From positions 1-64,000 of the forward strand of contig JAEYSV010000039.1 in the NCBI GenBank assembly GCA_023434365.1: a DNA stretch of 64,000 nucleotides, in the 5' to 3' direction. Below, piece by piece: positions 34,113 through 43,396 of this stretch. The translations under genes and the position numbers were made by a program. The notes beneath the pieces are model-generated. The model was not told the origin of the DNA, searched no databases, and saw nothing but the letters and a program-made list of their open reading frames with translations. The DNA is from Bacillota bacterium (GTDB taxonomy: Bacteria; Bacillota; Clostridia; Lachnospirales; Lachnospiraceae). Each line of letters opens with the position of its first letter. The stretch's first letter is position 1.

Positions 34113-35426
34113 ATGTATCAATTATTATCGAGATTACTGATCTATCAAAATATACCGAAGGACAGTGTATTAAAACAACTTTCACATAACATATATCTTT
34201 ACGAACAGGGAGAGCTAACAAAAGAAGAGGTCATTACCGGGGTTTATCAGAATATTCACGACCTGCTTGATGTGGCAACAAAGTATGGATTTGACGAGAA
34301 TCTGTGGCAGAATTATCTGACCTACCTTTTAGTCTCTACCCAAAACCCCTTCAGCCTAACCGTAGAAAAGAGTGGAGCCAAAGAAGGCAGCGTGAATCTA
34401 TTAGTCAAACAGGATTATGAGATATTTAGACAACTATTTCATTATGATTTTCAACCGTTAGAGCAGGAACTTGGAATTGATTGCTTCTCCATTCTGACGA
34501 ACTACACAGCAATTAAAAAATCAGAAGGCTGTTACAATAAAAATGTGAGTGACAAAGTAAAGCTACTTAGTAATAAGTTAAGCAAATCACAGAATGTGGA
34601 CGAGTTTTTTGCCTTAGTTACTGGTTTTTATCAACAATATGGAGTTGGAGATCTGGGTCTTAATAAAGCCTTTCGAATTGCCCACAATTCGGAGAAGTTA
34701 GAACTTATTCCGATTACGAACACCCAGGAGGTACAGCTTAGCGATATCGTTGGTTATGAATTGCAAAAAAAGAAATTAGTTGAGAATACCAAAGCTTTTC
34801 TAGCAGGTGAAAAGGCCAATAATGTGTTGCTATTCGGAGATTCTGGAACCGGCAAATCAACTAGTATCAAAGCCATCTTGAATGAATATTACGACGATGG
34901 ACTTCGTATGATTGAGATCTATAAACATCAGTTTGAGGATTTGTCGACAGTGATTGCTGCAATTAAAAACCGTAATTACAAATTCATTATTTACATGGAT
35001 GATTTGTCTTTCGAAGAGTTTGAAATCGAATACAAATACTTAAAAGCAGTCATTGAAGGTGGATTAGAGATTAAGCCAAAGAATGTGTTAATCTATGCCA
35101 CCTCCAATCGCCGTCATTTGATTCGGGAAACCTGGTCTGACCGCAGTGATATGCAGACGGATGAGATGCATCATTCGGATACAATGCAGGAAAAACTATC
35201 CTTAGTTGCAAGATTCGGTATCTCCATTCATTTTGGAAAACCAGATAAAAAAGCATTTAATCAGATTGTATTAGAGATTGCAAAACGCCATCCCCAGATA
35301 CAACTATCAGAGCAGGAACTTTTATTAAAGGCCAATCAGTGGGAATTAAGCCACGGAGGAATGTCCGGAAGATGCGCAGAACAGTTCATTACTTATCTGT
35401 TAGGGCAGAAGTCATTAGAAGATTAA
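34113..35426 (+). CDS. DUF815-family AAA ATPase
   Basis: The 437-residue cytoplasmic protein has an N-terminal helical domain of about 200 residues and an AAA ATPase core. Walker A LLFGDSGTGKST is near 240-250, Walker B FIIYMDDLSFEEFE near 290-300, and a sensor-like segment IYATSNRRHLIRE near 325. The C-terminal SGRCAEQFITYL helix is typical. These are related to DnaC/MoxR-like ATPases, and the physiological role is unknown. It has a GAAAGGA site and appears monocistronic. Confidence 0.9.
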   Translation: MYQLLSRLLIYQNIPKDSVLKQLSHNIYLYEQGELTKEEVITGVYQNIHDLLDVATKYGFDENLWQNYLTYLLVSTQNPFSLTVEKSGAKEGSVNLLVKQDYEIFRQLFHYDFQPLEQELGIDCFSILTNYTAIKKSEGCYNKNVSDKVKLLSNKLSKSQNVDEFFALVTGFYQQYGVGDLGLNKAFRIAHNSEKLELIPITNTQEVQLSDIVGYELQKKKLVENTKAFLAGEKANNVLLFGDSGTGKSTSIKAILNEYYDDGLRMIEIYKHQFEDLSTVIAAIKNRNYKFIIYMDDLSFEEFEIEYKYLKAVIEGGLEIKPKNVLIYATSNRRHLIRETWSDRSDMQTDEMHHSDTMQEKLSLVARFGISIHFGKPDKKAFNQIVLEIAKRHPQIQLSEQELLLKANQWELSHGGMSGRCAEQFITYLLGQKSLED

Positions 35427-35434
35427 GAGTAAGT

Positions 35435-35466
35435 ATATCGATACGGAGATTACTCCGTATCGATAT
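35435..35466. terminator. 14-bp hairpin overlapping the ppk stop codon
   Basis: ATATCGATACGGAG (35435-35448) pairs perfectly with CTCCGTATCGATAT (35453-35466). The right-hand arm encodes the last residues of ppk (HIDTE), and its TAA stop lies at the loop. It sits between two convergent genes only 23 nt apart and is likely shared. Confidence 0.7.
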
Positions 35467-37591
35467 GCATCATAGGTTCAAAAGTTGTCTTTTTTCCACT
35501 TGGTTGGGTGTTTTCTCTTGCCAGCTGAATTGATTGCTCACAAAAATATTCCTGGGCATTAAACCGTTGTTTACCCCTTCGGTCAATTTTTTCATAATTC
35601 CCATCTGGCATTAAAAGATGTGCTTTTACTGTATCCTTTAGCTGGGTTTCTAAGATGTGAATTACCTCTTCTTTTAAGGAGGTATCCTCCACAGGGAATA
35701 GAATTTCAACACGGCGATCTAGATTTCTTGGCATCCAGTCTGCACTCCCCATATATACTTCGGTGTAGCCATCATTTTCAAAGTAGAATATTCGTGCATG
35801 TTCTAGGAAGTTACCAACAAGGGAGCGAACCATAATATTATCGCTGATTTCAGCAATCCCAGGTTTCAGACAGCAGATTCCACGAATAATCAGATCAATC
35901 TTTACCCCTGCCATCGAAGCTTCATATAACGCAGTAATGATTGTCTGGTCGCATAAGGAATTCATCTTAGCAATAATTCGTGCTGGTTTTCCCGCTTTTG
36001 CATGTTCGGTTTCTCGTTTAATAAGCTCTAAGAATTTATCCCGAAGCCAAAGAGGTGCAAGGCTTAATTTGTGCCAGTGTAGGGGCTCGGAGTATCCGCT
36101 TAGCATATTAAAGACGGCAGTGGCATCTTCGCCATAACTTGCTTTACACGTCATAATACCAAGATCCGTATATAGTTTTGCCGTAGAATCATTATAATTA
36201 CCAGTTCCAAGATGTACATAGCGGCGGATGGCATCTTCTTCACGACGCACGACTAACGTTATTTTACAATGAGTTTTTAAGCCGACCAGGCCATAGATCA
36301 CATGACAGCCCGCCTTTTCTAATTTTTTCGCCCATAAAATATTGTTTTCTTCATCAAATCTCGCCTTAAGTTCTACTAAGACGGTCACCTGCTTTCCGTT
36401 TTCGGCAGCATGTGCCAATGCAGCAATAATAGGAGAGTTACTGCTCACCCGGTAAAGTGTTTGTTTGATTGCCAGAACATTGTCATCGCGAGCGGCCTGT
36501 TTGACAAAGGTTACTACTGGATCAAACGTCTGATAAGGGTGGTGTAGCAAATAATCCCGTTCTTTTATCTGGTCGAATAATGAGCGTTCTAAGTTAAGAG
36601 ATGGTATCGGCTGTGGGATATGTTTTGGATAACGAAGATGCTCATACCCTTTAAGACCAGATAGTTTCATTAAAAAAGTCAGGTCAAGAGGGCCATTGAT
36701 AGAGTAAATATCCTCCTCACTTCTAATATCAAGTTCTTCTGTCAGAATCTTAAGAATTCGCTTATCTACATTTTCTTCAATCTCAAGTCGAATTACCTCA
36801 CCCCATTGACGTTTTTTAAGCTGTTTTTGAATCTCAAGTAACAAATCCGATGCTTCATCTTCATCAATCGGAAGGTCTGCATTGCGCATAATTCGATACG
36901 CATAGGCAGCAGTCACCTCATAATTAAGAAAAAGCTTATGGATATTGCGCTCAATGACTTGCTCAAGCAAGATAAAGGTCAACTTATCGTTATTGTTTGG
37001 AATTGCAACCAAACGTGGTAAGACACTAGGCACTTGAACGGTTGCAAAATCATAACTTTCAGGATTATCCTTGTTCATTAGTAAGGTCGCGATATTTAAC
37101 GACTTATTACGAAGAAGGGGAAATGGTCTCGAGGAGTCTACAGCCATCGGTGTAAGAACCGGATAGATATTATCTGTAAAATAGGCGTCAACAAAGTTAC
37201 CTTGTGTTTTCGTAAGTTTCTCATGTTCTAAGATCAGCTCAATCTTATTTTGCTTAAGTAGGGGGAGTAAGGACCTACTAAGCGTAGAGTATTGTAATTG
37301 TACCAGTTCATGCGCCTTATCAGATATCTTCGTAAGCTGCTTTATCGGTGATATGCCACTGATGTCTGGCTTAGTATAATCGGCATTCACCATATCTTTT
37401 AATGAGGCTACGCGAACCATAAAAAATTCATCCAGGTTAGACGAGGTGATACTTACGAATTTGATGCGCTCAAGTAATGGAATAGTCTTATCACGTGCTT
37501 CCGCTAAGACGCGGTGATTAAATTGAATCCAGCTTAGCTCACGGTTCGTATAATACTCAGGATTATGAAACATATTACATATCGCTTTCAT
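35450..37591 (-). CDS. ppk: Polyphosphate kinase 1
   Basis: PPK1 polymerises the terminal phosphate of ATP into inorganic polyphosphate. The 713-residue protein shows the N-terminal NRELSWIQFNHRVLAEA, SSNLDEFFMVRVASL, the phospholipase D-like catalytic region with GLKTHCKITLVVR (the autophosphorylated His), and EHARIFYFEN with the second conserved His. The length is typical. It starts 2 nt after the ppx stop codon, so the two genes are translationally coupled. It probably acts at the membrane. The C-terminal codons form half of a hairpin. Confidence 0.96.
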   Translation of the reverse strand: MKAICNMFHNPEYYTNRELSWIQFNHRVLAEARDKTIPLLERIKFVSITSSNLDEFFMVRVASLKDMVNADYTKPDISGISPIKQLTKISDKAHELVQLQYSTLSRSLLPLLKQNKIELILEHEKLTKTQGNFVDAYFTDNIYPVLTPMAVDSSRPFPLLRNKSLNIATLLMNKDNPESYDFATVQVPSVLPRLVAIPNNNDKLTFILLEQVIERNIHKLFLNYEVTAAYAYRIMRNADLPIDEDEASDLLLEIQKQLKKRQWGEVIRLEIEENVDKRILKILTEELDIRSEEDIYSINGPLDLTFLMKLSGLKGYEHLRYPKHIPQPIPSLNLERSLFDQIKERDYLLHHPYQTFDPVVTFVKQAARDDNVLAIKQTLYRVSSNSPIIAALAHAAENGKQVTVLVELKARFDEENNILWAKKLEKAGCHVIYGLVGLKTHCKITLVVRREEDAIRRYVHLGTGNYNDSTAKLYTDLGIMTCKASYGEDATAVFNMLSGYSEPLHWHKLSLAPLWLRDKFLELIKRETEHAKAGKPARIIAKMNSLCDQTIITALYEASMAGVKIDLIIRGICCLKPGIAEISDNIMVRSLVGNFLEHARIFYFENDGYTEVYMGSADWMPRNLDRRVEILFPVEDTSLKEEVIHILETQLKDTVKAHLLMPDGNYEKIDRRGKQRFNAQEYFCEQSIQLARENTQPSGKKTTFEPMMHIDTE

Positions 37592-37593
37592 AG

Positions 37594-39129
37594 TTAATTG
37601 CTCCTTTTTTGCTTAAGAACTGGGCGAATCCCATACACTTCTTCGAAGAAATCAGCTTCTCCCTTAAATCGTGCCTGCTCTAAACTAATATCATTTAGGG
37701 TATCGGCGGTAATTAGCACATGGTTCTCTTTAATGGAGATGGTAATATCTTCAAACTTCTTTAGATGGCTTTTCGCCATTGCATTGGCAAGACGCAAGAT
37801 GGCAGTTAATTTGCTTAAAGTCAGGTAAGTATCCTTATCCATGCCATCAAGCATGCGTGAATATTTTGGAAAGTCAGAGGTTTTGTGCCTTACTAGATTG
37901 GCCACTAATTCTCGTTCCAGATGGGAGATACCAATGATTTCAGTGGACATAACGATTCGGTAGGAGTTAAGTGGCACCTCATTCATATTGATGTATTCTC
38001 CGCAGTTTAATAAGATTACGGCAAGCTGTAACAGCAAACGTTCCCGTTTTCCAAGTCCATGGTACTTTTTCATACTGTCAAAAAGACGCAGCGCCACATA
38101 TTCGACAAGCGTAGAATGTTCAGATACACACTCATAGCGTTTCGCAATATTTCGTGAAGCGCTGATAATATCTTGTTCAAAGCTATGACTACTTATGGAC
38201 TTGTTCTTCTTACTAACATAATCCGCAACTAAGCCATCACATAAAATGATATCGCTAAAATACAGTTCTTCTGCCCCGGTTATCTCAAGAAATTTTTCAT
38301 AAATCATTGCTGTAGGAAGTAAAAGTGAGGCTTGATCCTTCGAAATACTTAATTCCCGACTCAGTTGTTCCAGTGTTTTTTTATTAATACTTTGATAGAA
38401 GGATTGAAATACTTCCTTTGATATCAATTTGCCAAAATCAATTTTTTTAGATAAACGAATGAGATCGCGCAGTTGGTCACCGAACGCTACTATTCGCTTT
38501 ATTTTATGTTCTTTAATAAATAAATGCCGATAGGTTGCCAAATCATTATAGATATAATCCTCAATCAAATGATTATATTGTAAGGTCTGATGTTCCATAG
38601 ATGAGAGAATTTCACGAATTCTAAGGGAGCCAAGCCGGAGGTTTTGTGTATTCACAAGCATCCCCTGATGATACTGGGTAATCTGAACACTGCCGGCGGA
38701 AGCATCAATGATTGCCGTCCCTTTTTCAATAATTTTATGAAACATCTCTTCTTTGGAAGCCAGTGCTTTATAGCAAAGGAATCGTTGTTCTGAATTACTA
38801 AGCACTTTTACTTTCAGGCCGGTCCGCTGTTTAATCTGATCAAGTATCAGAATCTGGTTCTTCGCTTCCCTGATTGCACTGGTTGCACAAACGGTAAAGT
38901 CCGCAATCTGATATTCCTTCAGTTTCCATGTGAAATGGGTGAGGACGGTGCAAAGTTCTTCGATCATATCATGATCCGGATTCCCCTTTGTATAGGTTTG
39001 TGCACCAAGTTCAGTTGTATGTCTGATATACTCAAGTTCTTTAATCTCATTTTTTTTGCTTATCTCGAATATTTTCATTGCCAGTTCATTGGAGCCGACA
39101 TCAATGCTGGCAAAAACAGTATTAGGCAT
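37594..39129 (-). CDS. ppx: Ppx/GppA-type exopolyphosphatase with HD-like C-terminus
   Basis: The protein degrades polyphosphate or hydrolyses pppGpp. Residues 1-300 hold the ASKHA fold, with the phosphate-1 loop ASIDVGSNELAMKIFEI and the phosphate-2 loop IDASAGSVQITQY, where the usual GGGS is replaced by SAGS. The C-terminal part contains an HD-domain-like helical region. The open frame begins at 39138, but the GAAAGG site fits the ATG at 39129, giving 511 residues. It is the first gene of a ppx-ppk operon, so synthesis and breakdown enzymes are made together. The altered phosphate-2 loop is worth noting. Confidence 0.9.
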   Translation of the reverse strand: MPNTVFASIDVGSNELAMKIFEISKKNEIKELEYIRHTTELGAQTYTKGNPDHDMIEELCTVLTHFTWKLKEYQIADFTVCATSAIREAKNQILILDQIKQRTGLKVKVLSNSEQRFLCYKALASKEEMFHKIIEKGTAIIDASAGSVQITQYHQGMLVNTQNLRLGSLRIREILSSMEHQTLQYNHLIEDYIYNDLATYRHLFIKEHKIKRIVAFGDQLRDLIRLSKKIDFGKLISKEVFQSFYQSINKKTLEQLSRELSISKDQASLLLPTAMIYEKFLEITGAEELYFSDIILCDGLVADYVSKKNKSISSHSFEQDIISASRNIAKRYECVSEHSTLVEYVALRLFDSMKKYHGLGKRERLLLQLAVILLNCGEYINMNEVPLNSYRIVMSTEIIGISHLERELVANLVRHKTSDFPKYSRMLDGMDKDTYLTLSKLTAILRLANAMAKSHLKKFEDITISIKENHVLITADTLNDISLEQARFKGEADFFEEVYGIRPVLKQKRSN

Positions 39130-39393
39130 ATTCCTCATCCTTTCAAAACGATGTTATCATTATTGTATACTATTTTTTACAAATTCTCTACCATATATTT
39201 GTAACCATTCTGGGAACATTCTATCAATACAGTATAAATATGTTATGTCGAAAATGGTATGAATATTGCACTATATTATGTTATAATAAAATCAATTATG
39301 ATGAGAAGTCAAATAAGTATTTGTATGGATAAAGATAACAAGCAACTAAATTAATAAAGAACTAAGAGGAAACATAGGAAACACGGAGGAAGT

Positions 39394-41001
39394 ATGAAAC
39401 ACAACAAAAAGCTGATATCTCAAACAGTTGCGTTAATTATGATGTGTGTGTTAGTAATACCACTATTCACAAACGTTAAAAGTAATGCAGCAGATATCAA
39501 ATATATTCGGGTGGGACTTCGCAGTCTTTATGATGGGGTAGAACAGATAACAATTCATAATGAGTCGGTTGGTATCGGTTATTGTATTGATAATGGGTAT
39601 ACCATTAATCAGGAATTTGATAGTAGTAACGGTTTTACGATAACCCCAATGACAAAGAAAAGTTATATTAGTTCCAAACAGATAAAGGATTATAGTTTGG
39701 CAAAAACAATTTCAGAGAAATTAAATGAGATGGGTGTCAAAGTGTACCCGGTGATAACAGGTAAAAATAGCTGGAGTATTCTTTTGCTGGAGAACGAAAG
39801 TGGCAATGCGAAAGAAGCGGTGGATGGTCGCTTTGGATTTGAATTTGGTAGTTTAACAAAAGATAATGGACATCGACTCTTGGTAACAGGAAGCAGGGAT
39901 TCTTTTATCATTGATGGAACACTAAATAACGGATATCCCCAGTTTATTGCCGGCAATATTACTAGTCCGGATAAAGCGGTTGTTAATCTGGGAAGTAGAA
40001 GCTACCGTGGAAGAATTGAAATTGGAAGATATAACTCTTCAAAGCTTACAGCAGTTAATGTCGTTAATATAGAACATTATTTATACGGTGTAATACCGGC
40101 GGAAGTTCCCTCTAGCTGGCATATGGAAGTGCTAAAAACACAGGCAGTAAGTGCCAGAGGATATGCCATCAGGACGGCAGGTTATAACGGGGTATCGAAT
40201 CTGACTAAGGCCTACATAATGGGGGATACTGCAAGTAGTCAGGTATATAAGGGATACCAATTTGAAACAACAAGGACCAATGCAGCGGTAAACCAAACAG
40301 CAGGACAGGTCATGAAATATGATGGCCAGATTATTACGACCTATTTTTCTTCCACCAGTGGCGGGAGTACAGAAAATGTAGAAGATGTGTGGTCAAGGCC
40401 AATTCCGTATTTGCGAAGTGTGCCGGATTTGTATGAAACGCAGCCTGCAAAAGATCCATGGGTGATTCATATTAGTAAGAGTAAATTATTAAATCTATTA
40501 AAATCCAACGGATATCAGTTAGATTCGGTTCGTAATATGTACGGAGAGATCACAACTTCTTCCGGAAGAATCATGAGCTTACGAATTCAGGGGAATAATA
40601 AATTTGTTGTATTGCAAAAAACAACAATTCGTTCTATACTATCTGTGCCTAGCTCAAAGTTTAAAATCGTAAAATATGGTGATACACCAGACCTAGTCAG
40701 CATGGAAGCTGAAAATCAGGAGAGTTACGCGAAGATAAGCGATTCTTATGTAATTAACGGCAATTATCAGGTGAATAAAGTCAATCAGCGTGCCGAACAA
40801 TATTTCGTTATGAGCGCTGATAATATTACGAACTATCCTCGCATTACCCCAGACAACAAAGATACTTATCTCTTAGCGGGGCAGGGTTTTGGCCATGGCG
40901 TTGGTATGAGTCAATCTGGCGCAAGAGGAATGGCGGAGGCTGGATACACGTATAAAGAAATTCTTGAGCATTATTTTAGTGGGGCATCTTTAGTGGAGTA
41001 G
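39394..41001 (+). CDS. SpoIID/LytB domain cell-wall protein
   Basis: The 535-residue protein has a signal peptide or membrane anchor (residues about 8-30). Next comes an SPOR-like segment near 90-125, and then the SpoIID/LytB domain with VNIEHYLYGVIPAEVPSSW, LKTQAVSARGYAIR, TTYFSSTSGGSTENVEDVW and the C-terminal GQGFGHGVGMSQSGARGMA. SpoIID proteins are lytic transglycosylases acting on peptidoglycan during engulfment, while the LytB type modifies amidase activity. A GGAGG site precedes the ATG. It is 15 nt upstream of queA and probably cotranscribed. It is longer than classical SpoIID, so a vegetative role is possible. Confidence 0.9.
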   Translation: MKHNKKLISQTVALIMMCVLVIPLFTNVKSNAADIKYIRVGLRSLYDGVEQITIHNESVGIGYCIDNGYTINQEFDSSNGFTITPMTKKSYISSKQIKDYSLAKTISEKLNEMGVKVYPVITGKNSWSILLLENESGNAKEAVDGRFGFEFGSLTKDNGHRLLVTGSRDSFIIDGTLNNGYPQFIAGNITSPDKAVVNLGSRSYRGRIEIGRYNSSKLTAVNVVNIEHYLYGVIPAEVPSSWHMEVLKTQAVSARGYAIRTAGYNGVSNLTKAYIMGDTASSQVYKGYQFETTRTNAAVNQTAGQVMKYDGQIITTYFSSTSGGSTENVEDVWSRPIPYLRSVPDLYETQPAKDPWVIHISKSKLLNLLKSNGYQLDSVRNMYGEITTSSGRIMSLRIQGNNKFVVLQKTTIRSILSVPSSKFKIVKYGDTPDLVSMEAENQESYAKISDSYVINGNYQVNKVNQRAEQYFVMSADNITNYPRITPDNKDTYLLAGQGFGHGVGMSQSGARGMAEAGYTYKEILEHYFSGASLVE

Positions 41002-41016
41002 AAAGAGAGAACAGAC

Positions 41017-42060
41017 ATGAAAACCAGTGATTTTTATTTTGAGTTACCCGAGGAGTTGATTGCACAAGATCCCCTTGAAGACAGAAGTAACTCTAGACTT
41101 ATGGTAATAGATAAAAAGACAGGCGCCAGAAAACACAAAATCTTTAAAGATATTCTGGGATTATTAAAGTCAGGTGACTGCCTTGTATTAAATAATACAA
41201 AAGTAATTCCTGCTAGACTGATTGGCGAGCGCGAAGAAAGTGGCGGCAAAGTGGAACTGTTGTTATTAAAACGACAGGAAAATGATGTCTGGGAAACACT
41301 AGTTAAGCCAGGGAAAAAGTGTCGTAAAGGCGCAAAATTAACGTTTGGAGAAGGCTTGCTAAAAGCAACTATACTTGAGGTGCTTGAAGATGGGAATCGT
41401 TTGATACAGTTTTCCTTTCAGGGGATTTTTGAAGAAATCCTTGATCAGTTAGGGCAGATGCCATTACCACCTTATATCACTCATCAGTTACAGGATAAGA
41501 ATCGATATCAGACGGTTTATGCAAAAAACGAAGGTAGCGCAGCAGCTCCAACAGCTGGATTACATTTTACAAAAGAGTTGTTGCAGGAAATAGAAAATAA
41601 AGGTATTATTATAGCAAATGTTACCTTGCATGTAGGTCTTGGAACATTTCGACCAGTGAAGGTAGATGATGTGACAAGCCACCATATGCATTCTGAATAT
41701 TATGAGGTGGAGCCTTCGGAAGCTGAAAAAATCAATATGGCTAAAAAAGAAGGCAGAAGAGTGATTTGTGTAGGAACTACAAGTTGTCGTACCATAGAAA
41801 GCGCTACGAACGAACAGGGAATCGTTCAGGCAGGAAGCGATAATACGGAGATCTTTATTTATCCGGGATATCAGTTTAAGGTAATGGATTGCCTAATCAC
41901 CAATTTTCATTTACCTGAAAGTACACTTCTTATGTTGGTCTCTGCTTTGGCTGGAAAAGAAAATATGATGGAAGCCTATCAAGATGCTGTGAATGAAAGG
42001 TATCGTTTCTTTTCCTTCGGCGATGCTATGTTTATCACCGATCATTCTGAGGAAGTGTAA
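41017..42060 (+). CDS. queA: S-adenosylmethionine:tRNA ribosyltransferase-isomerase
   Basis: QueA transfers and rearranges the ribosyl moiety of SAM to make epoxyqueuosine in tRNA. The 347-residue protein shows the N-terminal FELPEELIAQDPLEDRSNSR motif, GDCLVLNNTKVIPARL, APTAGLHFTKELL, and LHVGLGTFRPV, all diagnostic for the family. The length is normal. It lies close after the SpoIID/LytB gene and before a lipid kinase gene. In many clostridia queA neighbours tgt, but tgt is not seen here. Confidence 0.96.
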   Translation: MKTSDFYFELPEELIAQDPLEDRSNSRLMVIDKKTGARKHKIFKDILGLLKSGDCLVLNNTKVIPARLIGEREESGGKVELLLLKRQENDVWETLVKPGKKCRKGAKLTFGEGLLKATILEVLEDGNRLIQFSFQGIFEEILDQLGQMPLPPYITHQLQDKNRYQTVYAKNEGSAAAPTAGLHFTKELLQEIENKGIIIANVTLHVGLGTFRPVKVDDVTSHHMHSEYYEVEPSEAEKINMAKKEGRRVICVGTTSCRTIESATNEQGIVQAGSDNTEIFIYPGYQFKVMDCLITNFHLPESTLLMLVSALAGKENMMEAYQDAVNERYRFFSFGDAMFITDHSEEV

Positions 42061-42083
42061 ATCGAAAAAGAAGGGTGAGTAGT

Positions 42084-42980
42084 TTGAAGAAAAAAATGCT
42101 GTTAGTGTATAATCCTTGTGCAGGAAAAGGGGTAGTGCGTAGTAAACTGTCGTATATTGTTGAGGCATTTGTACGAGCTAATTACGAGTTAACCATACAT
42201 GCCACACGTGGAAAAGATGATGCAACCAATGTAGTTGCAAAAATAGGCAGTCGATTTGATATGGTCACCTGCTGTGGCGGGGATGGAACGCTCAATGAAG
42301 TTACAATCGGAATTATGCAGTGTAAGAAAAAACCACCTTGTGGTTATATACCAGCCGGAACAACGAACGACTGCGCGGCCAGTCTTGGATTAAGCAAGAA
42401 TTTATTATCAGCAGCCCACACCATTATTCATGGAGACATATTTCCATATGATCTGGGAACAATAAATGGTAATTATTTTATCTATATTGCAGGTTTTGGA
42501 GCATTTACAGAAGTCTCCTATAAAACAAGTCAGTCCGTTAAGAATGTACTTGGAAGAATGGCATATCTGTTAGCAGGGGTAAAAAGTATTCCAAGGATTA
42601 AGAAATATCGTGTTCGCGCTGAATATGAAGATAAAGTAATTGAAGATGATTTTATCTATGGAATGGTTAGCAATTCTAATTCTGTTGGCGGGTTCAAAGG
42701 ACTGAATGGAAAAGATGTGTCATTAAATGATGGACTCTTTGAAGTTACTTTAATACGCGTGCCACATAATCCAGCGGATTTAACGAGTATTATCAATGCG
42801 TTATTAAATCCCGGTGCCAATAGCCGATTCGTAGAATCCTTCCATACCAAAAAGATCACGCTGATAAGTGAGGAAAAACTGGACTGGACTGTAGATGGGG
42901 AATATGGAGGCAGTTTCACCGAGGTGGAGATAGAAAATCATATGCATGCTGTAAATTATGTTGTAAATAAAGAAAAATAA
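42084..42980 (+). CDS. YegS/DagK-type lipid kinase
   Basis: The protein belongs to the diacylglycerol/lipid kinase family that phosphorylates diacylglycerol or a related lipid using ATP. It starts with KMLLVYNPCAGKG, carries the nucleotide-binding CGGDGTLNEV motif near residue 70, PAGTTNDCAASLG and the C-terminal DWTVDGEYGG. The frame is open from a GTG at 42075. GAAGGG (42070-42075) sits 8 nt before a TTG at 42084, the preferred start, giving 298 residues. It is the last gene of a probable SpoIID-queA-kinase operon. Confidence 0.9.
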   Translation: MKKKMLLVYNPCAGKGVVRSKLSYIVEAFVRANYELTIHATRGKDDATNVVAKIGSRFDMVTCCGGDGTLNEVTIGIMQCKKKPPCGYIPAGTTNDCAASLGLSKNLLSAAHTIIHGDIFPYDLGTINGNYFIYIAGFGAFTEVSYKTSQSVKNVLGRMAYLLAGVKSIPRIKKYRVRAEYEDKVIEDDFIYGMVSNSNSVGGFKGLNGKDVSLNDGLFEVTLIRVPHNPADLTSIINALLNPGANSRFVESFHTKKITLISEEKLDWTVDGEYGGSFTEVEIENHMHAVNYVVNKEK

Positions 42981-42983
42981 GCG

Positions 42984-43012
42984 TTGACAGGCGAAGAGCC
43001 TCATGGTAGAAT
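42984..43012 (+). promoter_or_regulatory. Consensus promoter of the ilvBN T-box leader
   Basis: TTGACA (42984-42989) and TAGAAT (43007-43012) are separated by 17 nt. Transcription would begin near 43019. Confidence 0.85.
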
Positions 43013-43018
43013 AAGCAA

Positions 43019-43372
43019 AACTCAATAGACAAATGCTATGACAAGGAGGAGTACATACTTGCCAAGATATCAGAGAGAAGATGGTTGGTGCAAATCTTTA
43101 TGGAGGAAGTATGGAAGTAGCCTTAGAGCAGTGAACCGAACGTAATCTGTTATTCTGATGTTTTCTATAATCGTCATGTTGGACGTAAGTTAGATAGGAA
43201 GCATATGTAGTAACATACAAGTAGGCCTCAACGTAGATTTCCAACGTTACAAGGAAAGCGGTATCAAGCGATAAGCAGCGTACTGACAGAGTGCAGAGAA
43301 ATTCTCTGAATTTAGGTGGTAACACGGATGATGATTCGCCCTAAGCAAATACTTTTGCTTAGGGTTTTTTTT
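43019..43372 (+). promoter_or_regulatory. T-box riboswitch leader of ilvBN
   Basis: The leader of about 380 nt ahead of ilvB contains stem I signals (AGAGAGAAGATGG, GGTGCAAAT, GGAAGTAGCCTTAGAGC at about 43068-43126). The T-box proper, TTAGGTGGTAACACGG, lies at 43312-43327. A terminator follows, with CCCTAAGCAAA (43339-43349) paired to 43354-43364 and eight T. T-box leaders sense uncharged tRNA and let transcription continue when the amino acid is short. The gene identity points to tRNA-Leu, -Ile or -Val, but I could not fix the specifier codon by eye. Confidence 0.88.
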
Positions 43373-43396
43373 AATTCAAAAATAAGGAGGTAGCAC

